Assembly: GCF_014651075.1 (NCBI RefSeq)
Contig: NZ_BMWE01000032.1
Coordinates: 1 to 56,662, forward strand
Origin: Streptomyces djakartensis
GTDB lineage: Bacteria > Actinomycetota > Actinomycetes > Streptomycetales > Streptomycetaceae
Direction of reading: 5' to 3'
Length of the DNA stretch: 56,662 nt
Positions 42,642 through 50,565 of the stretch are shown here, piece by piece; within the stretch, counting starts at the first letter, position 1; each line of letters opens with the position of its first letter. The notes beneath the pieces are model-generated. The model worked only from the letters and a program-made list of their open reading frames with translations. It searched no databases and was not told the origin of the DNA. Both the position numbers and the translations under genes were made by a program.

Positions 42642-43145
42642 ATGGGCACGGAACCGATGCGCTCCGAACCGATGGCGGACGACGCGTACCAGCCCACCGG
42701 GAGCAACGAGGAGCAGGAGGACGCCGCGCCGCTGGACCTCCAGGACGCCGTCGACGAACGGACCTACGACGACACCCTCGACGAGGGCTACTCCCCGCCG
42801 GAGAAGCCGCTCGGGGTGACCAAGCGCGGTACCACCGCCGCCGAGCAGCGCGAGGGCGAGACCCTCGACGAACGCCTGGCCCAGGAGGTCTCCGACGTGT
42901 CGGCCGAACCCCTCGGGGACGGTGTCGGCGACACCCCCGACAGCGACGGCGAACCCGTCGACCCGGAAGCGGGGACCAGCCGCGCCGGGCGTCTGGTCGC
43001 CCCCGACGAGGGGGCCCACTCCGACACGACGAAGGAGACCGTCGCGGCGGACGTGGGCATCGACGGCGGCGCGGCCGGTGCGGAGGAGGCGGCGGTCCAT
43101 GTGGTGGAGGACGACGCACTGCCCGAGGAGGACGGCAGGGCGTGA
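42642..43145 (+). CDS. DUF5709 family acidic protein
   Basis: A 167-residue, strongly acidic, largely disordered protein. The family core is DERTYDDTLDEGYSPPEKPL followed by GVTKRGTTAAEQREGETLDE. ATG 42642 follows AGGCAGAAG; the GTG three bases before is possible. Proteins of this type are common in Streptomyces and often belong to stress regulons. No catalytic motif is seen. Confidence 0.82.
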   Translation: MGTEPMRSEPMADDAYQPTGSNEEQEDAAPLDLQDAVDERTYDDTLDEGYSPPEKPLGVTKRGTTAAEQREGETLDERLAQEVSDVSAEPLGDGVGDTPDSDGEPVDPEAGTSRAGRLVAPDEGAHSDTTKETVAADVGIDGGAAGAEEAAVHVVEDDALPEEDGRA

Positions 43146-43159
43146 GCCCCCGGCACCCC

Positions 43160-43189
43160 GCCCGCCCGGGCCTGTGGGCCCGGGCGGGC
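43160..43189. terminator. Strong bidirectional terminator (13-bp stem)
   Basis: A perfect 13-bp GC stem (43160-43172 with 43177-43189) and a TGTG loop between convergent genes ending at 43145 (+) and 43198 (-). Confidence 0.78.
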
Positions 43190-43197
43190 GCGCACGC

Positions 43198-43404
43198 CTA
43201 TGGCAACAGCTTCTCCAGCGCCGCCGGGCCCTCCGCCGCCAGCTTGCGCCGGGCCCATTCGAGGTTGTGCGGGGTGAGGTCCTTCCCCGAGGCGAGGACG
43301 AGGTCCTCCGGGGACACGTCGGTTCCGGTGCGGGCGTGGAGCAGGCGGTCCGGGGTGGTGCGGTCCTCGGGCGGCGGGGACGCGTGGGGCTGTGACGTCG
43401 ACAT
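43198..43404 (-). CDS. Small conserved-looking hypothetical protein (68 aa)
   Basis: A 68-residue protein beginning MSTSQPHASPPPEDRTTPDR with the compact core LVLASGKDLTPHNLEWARRK and LAAEGPAALEKLLP. A GGAG site precedes ATG 43404. It resembles small proteins found next to DUF5709 and stress genes in Streptomyces. Function unknown. Confidence 0.7.
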   Translation of the reverse strand: MSTSQPHASPPPEDRTTPDRLLHARTGTDVSPEDLVLASGKDLTPHNLEWARRKLAAEGPAALEKLLP

Positions 43405-43561
43405 GTTCTCTGCTCCTAGGGTCCGGATCACTGGTGCGGCCCCGGTGCTGAAAAAAGGGTCCGATAACACCATTCAACGCGCGGGCCCGGCGTGCATCCG
43501 GAAGAGCCCGGGCCGTGAGCGCCGGTTCCGGCGCTGTCGGCGTCGCCCGCGGCGGCCGCCC

Positions 43562-44677
43562 TCAAGACGCGCCGTGCGGGCGGGGCGCGAGCACGAGCAT
43601 CGTGACGTCGTCCCGGACGTCCGGGCAGTGCCGCACCAGATCCGTCCACACCCGCTCGGCCAGCGCGGCCGGGTCCGCGTCGGAGAGTCCCGGCAGCCGC
43701 TCGGTCAGCGGGTAGAACGCGCCGTCGGAGTCCCTGGCCTCGGTGACACCGTCCGACGCCAGGAAGAGCCGGTCACCGGCCCGCAGCCGCACCGGGACGA
43801 CCCTCGGCAAAGCGGCCTCGACGAGGCCCAGCCCGAGCGGCGTGCCCGGCTCGACATCCAGCTCGACGGCCCGCCCGTCACGCAGCAGCAGCGGCCCGGA
43901 CTGCCCGCACGCCACGATCCGCACCACGTCCCCGTCGGCTGAGAAGTCCAGCAGCACCGCCGTCGCGAACAACTCGGCATGCGGCTCCGCCGCGGAGTCC
44001 ACGGCCAGCCTGCGGTCGAGCCGGGCCGCCACCGCCTCCGGATCCGGCTGGTCCAGCACCGCTTCGCGGAACGCCCCCAGCAGTGACGCGACCGTGGCGA
44101 CGGCCGACAGTCCGTGTCCCTGGACATCGCCCATGACCGCCCGGATGCCGTAGGGGCCCGCCCGCACGTCGAAGAAGTCGCCTCCGACCAGCGTTCCGCT
44201 CTGCGCCGCCCGGTACAGCCCGGCGCACCGCACCGGCCCCACCCGCTCCGGCAGCGGCGGCACCACGGCCCGCTGCGCGGCCTCGGCCACGGCCCGTTCG
44301 AAGACCAGCTGGGCGTCACGCCGGCTGCGGACGAACGACAGCAGCACACTCAGCAGCGCGACGAAGCACACGGTCAGCACATCGGTGCTGCCCGGGTCGT
44401 TCAGACGGAAGAACGGAACCGTCAGCACGACCACCGACAGGGCGCCGAGCGCCGCCGTCGCGACCGGCCCGTGGGCCAGCACCGCCAGCGGCGGGATCGC
44501 GCCCAGCAGGAAGCCGATGTCGAGCGGCTCCGAACTGATCAGCTCCGCCGCGCACACGCCCACCAGCAGCGCCGTCGGCAGCACCCGCGCCCACAGCGGC
44601 GGCGGTGCGCCGCGCAGCCAGCCGCGCCGGTCCGGGCCCCTGCCCCGGCGCGGCGACAGGCCGCGCGCACTGCTCAC
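43562..44677 (-). CDS. Membrane-anchored SpoIIE/PP2C-family phosphatase
   Basis: A 371-residue protein from GTG 44677. Three or more membrane helices (about 28-115: WARVLPTALLVGVCAAELIS and FLLGAIPPLAVLAHGPVA) and a coiled linker (FVRSRRDAQLVFERAVAEAA) precede a PP2C/SpoIIE domain (about 150-365: LVGGDFFDVRAGPYGIRAVMGDVQGHG, then ACGQSGPLLLRDG and FLASDGVTEARDSDG). It should dephosphorylate an anti-anti-sigma factor in response to a membrane signal. No sigma gene is adjacent. Confidence 0.9.
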   Translation of the reverse strand: MSSARGLSPRRGRGPDRRGWLRGAPPPLWARVLPTALLVGVCAAELISSEPLDIGFLLGAIPPLAVLAHGPVATAALGALSVVVLTVPFFRLNDPGSTDVLTVCFVALLSVLLSFVRSRRDAQLVFERAVAEAAQRAVVPPLPERVGPVRCAGLYRAAQSGTLVGGDFFDVRAGPYGIRAVMGDVQGHGLSAVATVASLLGAFREAVLDQPDPEAVAARLDRRLAVDSAAEPHAELFATAVLLDFSADGDVVRIVACGQSGPLLLRDGRAVELDVEPGTPLGLGLVEAALPRVVPVRLRAGDRLFLASDGVTEARDSDGAFYPLTERLPGLSDADPAALAERVWTDLVRHCPDVRDDVTMLVLAPRPHGAS

Positions 44678-44942
44678 ACCACCACGCTGCTACGCCCCAC
44701 CGGGCGCCGCACGCCGGGTCGGCCGCCCGGCCGCCCCTCAACGGCCACTCGAGCTCGGCGGATAAATCGATGGACGGCCCGCCGGGAGCCCCGTAGCGTG
44801 TGGTGCGCCACGCCCGAGATCAGTGGAAGGAGGGCGGAGCCGTGCAGTTCACACCGTTCCCGCGCTCCCTCCCCGTTGTCCCGGCGTGCGCTGACTGACC
44901 GACCGGGAGCGCTCTGTGCAGCAAGCATCCCGGAGGAATCCC

Positions 44943-45842
44943 GTGACCGATGTGGTCATCCGCGCGCTCGACGCGAGCGACGCCGCTCTTTTCGACAGCA
45001 TGCCCGACCCGCTGGGCGCCCGTGAGGGCCACCGACTGACGCGGCACCGCCCCGAATGGAAACGGGTGGCGCTGCGCGACGGCCGTGTCGTCGCCCGCGG
45101 CGCCTGGTGGGGCGGCCCCGACGACACCGAGCCCGTCAACGTCAACTGGTTCGACGTGGCGGAGGGCGAGGAGGAAGCGGGCGCCGCGCTCCTGGCCTCC
45201 GCCCCCTGGCAGGTGGAGCTGGAGCTGAACCTGCCCTCGGGCTGGCGCGACGACACGGCCCTGCGCGGTGCCGCCGACACGCGGATCACCGCAGCCCGGA
45301 AGGCCGGCTACGACCTCCTGGTGGAACGCCTCATGTACCGCTGGACCCCCGGCCACGGCCTGCCCGAGCGGCCCGGGCGTCTGGTGTTCCGCTCCGAACC
45401 GGACGACGCCGTGTTCTTCGACGCGCTGCGCCGGATCCACTCCGCCACCCTGGACGCGCACGCGCTGAAGGCCATCGAGCAGGGCGGACTCGACCAGGCG
45501 GCTCAGGAGGAGCTCGACTTCTTCCACTGGTGCCCCTCGCCCCGGCAGTGGTGGCAGGTCGCCCACACGCCGCAGGGTGAACCGGTCGGCATCCACATCC
45601 CGGCCCACAACCCGTCGGGCCCGTGCATCGGCTTCATCGGGGTGCTGCCCGAGCAGCGGGGCCGCGGCTACGCGTACGACCTGCTCGCCGAGTGCACGCA
45701 CTTCCTGGTCGAACACGGCGCCGAGTTCGTCGCCGCCGCCACGGACCGGGGCAACGTCCCCATGGCCACGAACTTCGCCAAGGCCGGTTTCCCGGTGGTC
45801 AAAGAGCGGCTCAACTTCACGTCTCCTGCCACCCACGGCTGA
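44943..45842 (+). CDS. GNAT-family N-acetyltransferase
   Basis: A 299-residue protein from GTG 44943 (GGAGGA site). A tandem GNAT layout: a degenerate N-terminal half and a C-terminal acetyl-CoA-binding half with IGVLPEQRGRGYAYDLLAEC (Q/R-x-x-G-x-G/A) and TNFAKAGFPVVKERL. The substrate is unknown. Its last 26 bp overlap the convergent Gfo/Idh/MocA gene. Confidence 0.87.
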   Translation: MTDVVIRALDASDAALFDSMPDPLGAREGHRLTRHRPEWKRVALRDGRVVARGAWWGGPDDTEPVNVNWFDVAEGEEEAGAALLASAPWQVELELNLPSGWRDDTALRGAADTRITAARKAGYDLLVERLMYRWTPGHGLPERPGRLVFRSEPDDAVFFDALRRIHSATLDAHALKAIEQGGLDQAAQEELDFFHWCPSPRQWWQVAHTPQGEPVGIHIPAHNPSGPCIGFIGVLPEQRGRGYAYDLLAECTHFLVEHGAEFVAAATDRGNVPMATNFAKAGFPVVKERLNFTSPATHG

Positions 45843-46707
45843 GCAGGCCCTGGGCCGCAGTGAGGATCTCCGTGACCCGCAGCCCGAAGGCGGCGTCGCA
45901 CGCGTGCGGGCGGCCGCCCCGGGCCGCGGCGAGCAGGGCGTCCGCGGCCCGCGTCAGTGCCGGGACCGCCCCCTCGGCGCTCTCCGGCAGGACCGCGACC
46001 CCGGCCTCCCCCCGGAGTTCCACGGCGGCCCCGGCCGCGGCCGGCGGCGCCGTCAGGCTCAGGGCGAGGGTGCTCGACGCGCCGCCGGCGTGGTCGAGGA
46101 CGACATGGACCGTGTCCCCGGGGCCGTACGCGGCCGCGGTCACGCGCCGCACGTCGCCGAGCACCGGCAGCAGAACGGACAGGGCGTGCGGCCCGACGTC
46201 CCACAGCGCGCCCTTCTCCCGCCGCCACGGCGTCGCGAACGGGCTCTCGCTGGTGAACACCGAGCCGAGCCACTGCGCGCGGCCGGTGAACCACCCCGGC
46301 ACGCCGGCCTGTTCGGTGATCCATGCTTCCGGCTCGGGCTGGAAGCGGGCGGTGAAGAACACGACCGAGGCGACGCCCGCCTCCGCCACGGCCTCGACGA
46401 CGGCCCGGCCCTGCTCCACCGTCGGTGCGAGCGGCTTGTCGAGCAGCAGATGACACCCGGCCCGGGCGGCACGCGCCGCGAGCCCGGCCTGGACGTCCGG
46501 AGGCAGTGCCACGGCGACGGCGTCCACGTCGCCGAACAGTTCGTCGACGTCGTCGTAGGCCCTGACCCGGTGCCGCTCGGCCAGCTCCTTCGCGGCCTCG
46601 GGGCGACGGCCCCACACCCCCGCGAAGTCCAGCTTCCGGTGCCCGCTCAACGCGGGTGCGTGGGCCATCCGCGCCCAGGGTCCGGTGCCGAGCAGTCCTA
46701 TGCGCAT
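45817..46707 (-). CDS. Gfo/Idh/MocA family oxidoreductase (short form)
   Basis: A 296-residue protein beginning MRIGLLGTGPWARMAHAPAL (GxGxxA). The catalytic lysine is present in LLDKPLAPTVEQ. The protein ends early for the family but keeps the beta domain (VVFFTARFQPEPEAWI, WDVGPHALSVLLPV). ATG 46707. It probably reduces or oxidises a sugar-like substrate; no pathway partner is adjacent. Confidence 0.9.
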   Translation of the reverse strand: MRIGLLGTGPWARMAHAPALSGHRKLDFAGVWGRRPEAAKELAERHRVRAYDDVDELFGDVDAVAVALPPDVQAGLAARAARAGCHLLLDKPLAPTVEQGRAVVEAVAEAGVASVVFFTARFQPEPEAWITEQAGVPGWFTGRAQWLGSVFTSESPFATPWRREKGALWDVGPHALSVLLPVLGDVRRVTAAAYGPGDTVHVVLDHAGGASSTLALSLTAPPAAAGAAVELRGEAGVAVLPESAEGAVPALTRAADALLAAARGGRPHACDAAFGLRVTEILTAAQGLLSRGWQET

Positions 46708-47187
46708 GCCGCCGCCTCTCCACGTGCCGAAACCTCAGGGCGACCGGTTCCGGACCCGCCGCTCGGCGTAGAGCGTGTCACAGGGGACCGGCCGCCGTGC
46801 GGCCCGGACAGCGGGAAATTCCGCGGAACCGTCGTCCTCACCGGCCCCTGACACGTCGAACTGCGCCGGCTGCTGGAGCGACGAGTGCGGCCGTGCGCCC
46901 GCTGGGCCTCGACGATCCGCGGACCGTCCCCGGCTGTGGTGGTCCGGGTACCCGATGGGCCGCACCCTGCCAGGTGCTCCCCGCGGTGCCGTCGCCATGG
47001 GGGTGGGAGGAGGGACGAGCTCGAGTGGCCTGGTGCGCTCTACCAGCGCGCTCAGGTCGAAGCGCGATGAGCACGCCGTCCGCATCGCCGTCGAACGGCT
47101 GGAGAACGGGGAGCACGGTCGGGGCGTACACCTCCAACGTCACCCGACCGGCTCGGTTCACCTGGCGACGGCCCTTCGCAAGCCCGG
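46708..47187. other. 480-bp gene-free stretch with gene debris
   Basis: Codon bias breaks down and no frame holds a family over its length. It carries a dehydrogenase-like tail (46807-46851) and, around 46890-46935, the plus-strand reading VRPLGLDDPRTVPG, like the N-terminal boundary of Hanks-type Ser/Thr kinases of Streptomyces, but the kinase glycine loop does not follow in frame. It looks like old deletion debris. Confidence 0.45.
46807..46851 (+). pseudogene. Tail of a zinc/quinone oxidoreductase-type dehydrogenase
   Basis: The plus strand reads DSGKFRGTVVLTGP followed by a stop at 46851, the end of many medium-chain quinone oxidoreductases (GK.RG..VL). Only 14 codons remain and upstream residues do not fit, so the call rests on a short match. 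Confidence 0.4.
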
Positions 47188-48408
47188 TCAGGAACGGCCG
47201 CGGTGGCGCAGCAGACCACGCAGCCGCGCGAACAGCGACGGACCGTCCGTGCGCGGGTAACGCCGGCCGTCCTGTGCCTGCAGATCATCCGCGACGTCGT
47301 ACCGCTTCACATACGCACTGAAGAACGTCTGCATCGTGGCCACCACCGGAATGGCGATCAGCGTGCCGGCCACACCGAGCAGCGCGGTGCCCGCGATCAC
47401 GGAGCCGAAGGCCACCGCCGGATGGATGTCCACGGTCTTGGACGTGAGTTTCGGCTGGATCAGGTAGTTCTCGAACTGCTGGTAGACCACGACGAAGACC
47501 AGCACCACCACGGCGTACCAGGGGTCGACGGCGAACGCGGCCAGGATGGGCACGGCGGCGGCCAGATAGGTGCCGATGACCGGGATGAACTGCGACACCA
47601 CGCCCACCCACACGGCGAGCGCCAGGGCGTACGGCACGCCCAGCAGCGCCAGCATGACGAAGTGGGCGACCGCGGAGATCAGGGCCATCAGCCCACGCGA
47701 GTAGAGGTACCCGCTCGTCTTGTCGACCGCGATCTCCCAGGCCCGTAGCACCTCCGTCTGCTTGGCCGGTGGCAGCAGCGAGCACAGCGCGCGGCGCAGC
47801 CGGGGGCCGTCCGCGGCGAAGTAGAAGGCGAACAGCAAGATCGTCAACAGCCGGAACAGACCGCCCAGCACGGAAGCCGAGAAGTCGAACACGCCGCCCG
47901 CGCCCTTCTGTACGTACGTCCGCAGCCAGTCCGGGCGCAACAGCCGGCCCTGGATGTCGCGCCGCGACAGATCCGTGTGGAACGTCCGGTTGATCCAGCC
48001 GATGAGGGAGTCGGAGTACTGCGGGAAGTGCTCGACGATGCCGCTGATCTGACCCGCCAGGAACGAGCCGAACAGAGCGAAGAATCCCGCCACCCCGAGG
48101 GCCACGGCGAAACACACCAGAAGGGCAGCCAGGCCCCGGCGCATCCCCCGGGCCACCATCCGGCCGATCGGCGGCTCGATTCCCAGGGCCAGGAAAGACG
48201 CGATCAGAATGCCGACCAGCAGACCGGTGAGCCTGTGGAACGCCCAGCTGCCAAGCTGGAAGGCGGCCACCAAGGCAAGCGCCAGCACCATGGCACGCGG
48301 CAGCCACCGGGGCATCCGGGCGGCATCCCCCGCTTCTGCGGTATCGGCCGCGGAAGGCGTGGGCCTATCAGGCGGCCGCGGCTCCTGGCCGGGATCCGGC
48401 TGCGTCAT
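47188..48408 (-). CDS. AI-2E/PerM-family membrane transporter
   Basis: A 406-residue protein with an acidic N-terminal tail and about eight helices: RAMVLALALVAAFQLGSWAF, GLLVGILIASFLALGIEPPI, LLTILLFAFYFAADGPRL and LAVWVGVVSQFIPVIGTYLA with YQQFENYLIQPKLTSKTVDI, a family hallmark. Members export small molecules or Na+; the substrate is not predictable. Its ATG 48408 overlaps the stop of an upstream ORF as ATGA. Confidence 0.9.
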   Translation of the reverse strand: MTQPDPGQEPRPPDRPTPSAADTAEAGDAARMPRWLPRAMVLALALVAAFQLGSWAFHRLTGLLVGILIASFLALGIEPPIGRMVARGMRRGLAALLVCFAVALGVAGFFALFGSFLAGQISGIVEHFPQYSDSLIGWINRTFHTDLSRRDIQGRLLRPDWLRTYVQKGAGGVFDFSASVLGGLFRLLTILLFAFYFAADGPRLRRALCSLLPPAKQTEVLRAWEIAVDKTSGYLYSRGLMALISAVAHFVMLALLGVPYALALAVWVGVVSQFIPVIGTYLAAAVPILAAFAVDPWYAVVVLVFVVVYQQFENYLIQPKLTSKTVDIHPAVAFGSVIAGTALLGVAGTLIAIPVVATMQTFFSAYVKRYDVADDLQAQDGRRYPRTDGPSLFARLRGLLRHRGRS

Positions 48409-48695
48409 CGACGGTCACAGGGGATACGAAAGGGCGCGACATCCCGCCGGGCGCCCTTGGTTGCACCGAGCGGCGGGGCCCCCGCCCGAGCCGACTGCCT
48501 GACCACCAGCTCGGACACCTGCTCGCGGTAGAACACGGCGGCCACCAGCGTGCCGTCATACCCCGGCTCGCGAGTGCGCGTGAGCGACGGATCCGGAACA
48601 GGCGCGCGGGTGTCCGACCGGCCACAGGCCGACGATCCACACAGAACAGACAGTTCCTGTGAAGTTCCGATACCTTCCGCTCTGTTGACCATCAC
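48405..48695 (-). CDS. Small hypothetical ORF coupled to the AI-2E gene
   Basis: A 96-codon frame ends in an ATGA overlap with the AI-2E-family gene, the usual sign of translational coupling. It contains PVPDPSLTRTREPGYDGTLV and AAVFYREQVSELVVRQSARA. I do not recognise it with confidence; the first part is faintly like the end of a LacI-type ligand domain, so it could be a gene remnant whose stop was kept. The start is uncertain. Confidence 0.4.
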   Translation of the reverse strand: MMVNRAEGIGTSQELSVLCGSSACGRSDTRAPVPDPSLTRTREPGYDGTLVAAVFYREQVSELVVRQSARAGAPPLGATKGARRDVAPFRIPCDRR

Positions 48696-48787
48696 CTTTA
48701 CTGTCTAGCCTCTGCCGCGCCCCCGCGCATGTCCGCGGCGCAGTGCTGACCCCGCAGTGACAGGCGAGTAGCAGCCCCCTGCCGGAC

Positions 48788-49192
48788 ATGTTCGAATTGA
48801 CGGATTGGTCGAAGCACGCGCAAGAGCAGGTGCAGAGTGCCATCGCCAAGGACCAGGAGGATCTGGCGGCCGCGATCGAACAGGTTCAGCGGGAGACGGA
48901 ACAGCGGGCGGAGCAACTCCGCCGTGAGGGAGCCGAGCAGAAGGCCGCTGCCGCTGCGTCGATGGAAGAGGCGCAGAACAAGTGGCAGGAGCATGTAGCG
49001 AAGGTCAAGAGCCATCTCCAGCAGCGCAAGGGCGAGCTCGATGTGAAGCGTGCCGAACTCAAAGCGGATGATGCGGAGGGCTACGCCTCGTATGCGATCG
49101 ACTTCGCCGGCCCCGCGATCCTGGAGGCGGAATACGCTGCGCTGGAGGCGGTGCGGGCCCATATGGAGGCCGAGGCTCTGGCCGGCAGGTAG
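48788..49192 (+). CDS. Coiled-coil hypothetical protein (134 aa)
   Basis: MFELTDWSKHAQEQVQSAIA starts a continuous charged helix (residues 8-95) with heptad-like EQVQRETEQRAEQLRREGAE and KWQEHVAKVKSHLQQRKGEL, then a more compact end YASYAIDFAGPAILEAEYAA. No signal or membrane segment. A TTGACC...TAGCCT-like promoter lies about 90 bp upstream (48683-48712). It may be a scaffold or stress-related protein; function unknown. Confidence 0.65.
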   Translation: MFELTDWSKHAQEQVQSAIAKDQEDLAAAIEQVQRETEQRAEQLRREGAEQKAAAAASMEEAQNKWQEHVAKVKSHLQQRKGELDVKRAELKADDAEGYASYAIDFAGPAILEAEYAALEAVRAHMEAEALAGR

Positions 49193-49648
49193 GAGCAAAC
49201 CGAGGAACGGCCGATCTCAAACGGTGCAGCGGGCTGCCCAGCGCAGCAGCAGTACCGCCATGACCCGGGGCGCTCGCCACCGGGCACGTGATCGCGCGAC
49301 TGTGTGCGTCAGTGCCACGCGCATCCTGGCCCCCGGCTTGCCGGACAGGACCAGGACTCCACCGCCACGGCGGCTTCGCCCCATCGGCGCAGACCACGCG
49401 GAGGTCCGCTGGAGGTAACCCCGGCTGAGGCCCCGGCCATGGCTCGCATGATCCACGACAGGGACCGCTCCTCGATGCGGCGGCCGGGCAGCACGATGAA
49501 GCCAGCGTGTCTCGGCGGGAGGAGACGACGCCGATCGTCGGTTTCAAGGGCTTCTTCGCCCAGTCGATCAGCTGCCCGTGTATGCGGAGTCCGCCGCCGC
49601 CTGGTCCGCCTCACCGACGCAGGACGCGGTCTCACGACGCTGCGGCCG
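49193..49648. other. 456-bp gene-free stretch with degraded coding sequence
   Basis: No frame holds recognisable protein over its length. Near 49589-49640 the plus strand gives VRRRLVRLTDAGRGLTTLR, like the winged-helix end of a MarR-type regulator, but nothing upstream supports it. The stretch separates the coiled-coil gene from the lactate locus. Confidence 0.4.
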
Positions 49649-50389
49649 TCAGCCGTCCATGACCTTCTTCACGATGTCCCGGTGGAAGCCGCGCACATGT
49701 GCCTCCACGAGATCACCGGCAGCCTCCGTGTCGCCGGCCGCGATGGCCTCGTAGATCGCGTGGTGCTCCGCCCGCAACCGGGAGGCGACCTCTTCCCAGT
49801 CGTCGAGCTTGTTGAACACCGTGAGCAGGGTGTGCCGCACCGCGTTGCGGACCGCGACGGTCATGTCGGCCATCAGCCGGTTGCCTCCGGCCTCGGCGAT
49901 GGCGACGTGGAAGTCGGTGTCGCAGTCGTTGAACTGCTCTCGGGGCAGGCTCGCGTCGTCCATCCGGAGCAGGGGATCGCGGATGCGCTCGAGACCGTCC
50001 TCGGTGACGAGTTCCGCGGCCAGGCGGGCACTGGCCCGCTCCAGCGTGGCGCGGGCCTCGACGACGTCACCCATCGGGAAGTTCGCCAACGCGATATGCA
50101 GCCGCAGCAACTGGGTGAGGGCGGCGTCCGGCATGGCCGCGATCACCGTGCCCGAGGACGGCCCGGTCCCCACGCGTGAGCGCAGCACCCCCTGGGCCTC
50201 CAGGACGCGCAGCGCCTCCCGCACCGCGGCCCTGCTGACACCGAGCATGTCGACGAGCTCACGCTCGGGCGGCAACCGGTCCCCGACCTTCAGCCTGCCC
50301 GCGACGATCTGCTCTTCGATCCGGGCCAGGACGAGTTCGAAGGTGCGCGAGCGGGGCACTGGCTCCCAGGCCGCAGTCATGTCAGCCAT
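49649..50389 (-). CDS. GntR/FadR-family regulator of the lactate locus (LldR-like)
   Basis: A 246-residue protein from ATG 50389 (AAAGGG site; ATG 50380 possible). GntR winged helix (about 20-75): ARIEEQIVAGRLKVGDRLPP then LVDMLGVSRAAVREALRVLE. FadR-type helical ligand domain with LARHI-like metal ligands in DTDFHVAIAEAGGN, LRAEHHAIYEAI and VEAHVRGF. Divergent from the lactate permease, with two matching operators in the spacer; lactate is the likely inducer by analogy with LldR. Confidence 0.88.
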   Translation of the reverse strand: MADMTAAWEPVPRSRTFELVLARIEEQIVAGRLKVGDRLPPERELVDMLGVSRAAVREALRVLEAQGVLRSRVGTGPSSGTVIAAMPDAALTQLLRLHIALANFPMGDVVEARATLERASARLAAELVTEDGLERIRDPLLRMDDASLPREQFNDCDTDFHVAIAEAGGNRLMADMTVAVRNAVRHTLLTVFNKLDDWEEVASRLRAEHHAIYEAIAAGDTEAAGDLVEAHVRGFHRDIVKKVMDG

Positions 50390-50453
50390 AGAAAGCCCTT
50401 TCCCCAAGCTCGTGAGTCCTTAAGTGTTGATCATAGCTTGAGTAACCCGGACT

Positions 50454-50466
50454 TTGGTCTGACCAA
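50454..50466. promoter_or_regulatory. Operator TTGGTCTGACCAA (FadR/LldR type), copy 1
   Basis: A palindrome with GGTC/GACC arms near the regulator promoter. TGGT-N3-ACCA is the classic FadR-subfamily pattern. Confidence 0.75.
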
Positions 50467-50533
50467 GTCGCAATTCGGCCGCTCGAACTCTGGACAAGCG
50501 GGGGTCCGCTGCCTAGCGTGAGGAACCAAGCAA

Positions 50534-50544
50534 TGGTCTGACCA
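50534..50544. promoter_or_regulatory. Operator TGGTCTGACCA (FadR/LldR type), copy 2
   Basis: Same palindrome core as copy 1, 79 bp away and about 22 bp before the permease ATG. Two sites in one divergent spacer suggest cooperative repression or looping. Confidence 0.75.
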
Positions 50545-50565
50545 AGACCCCAAATGTGAGGGTTC

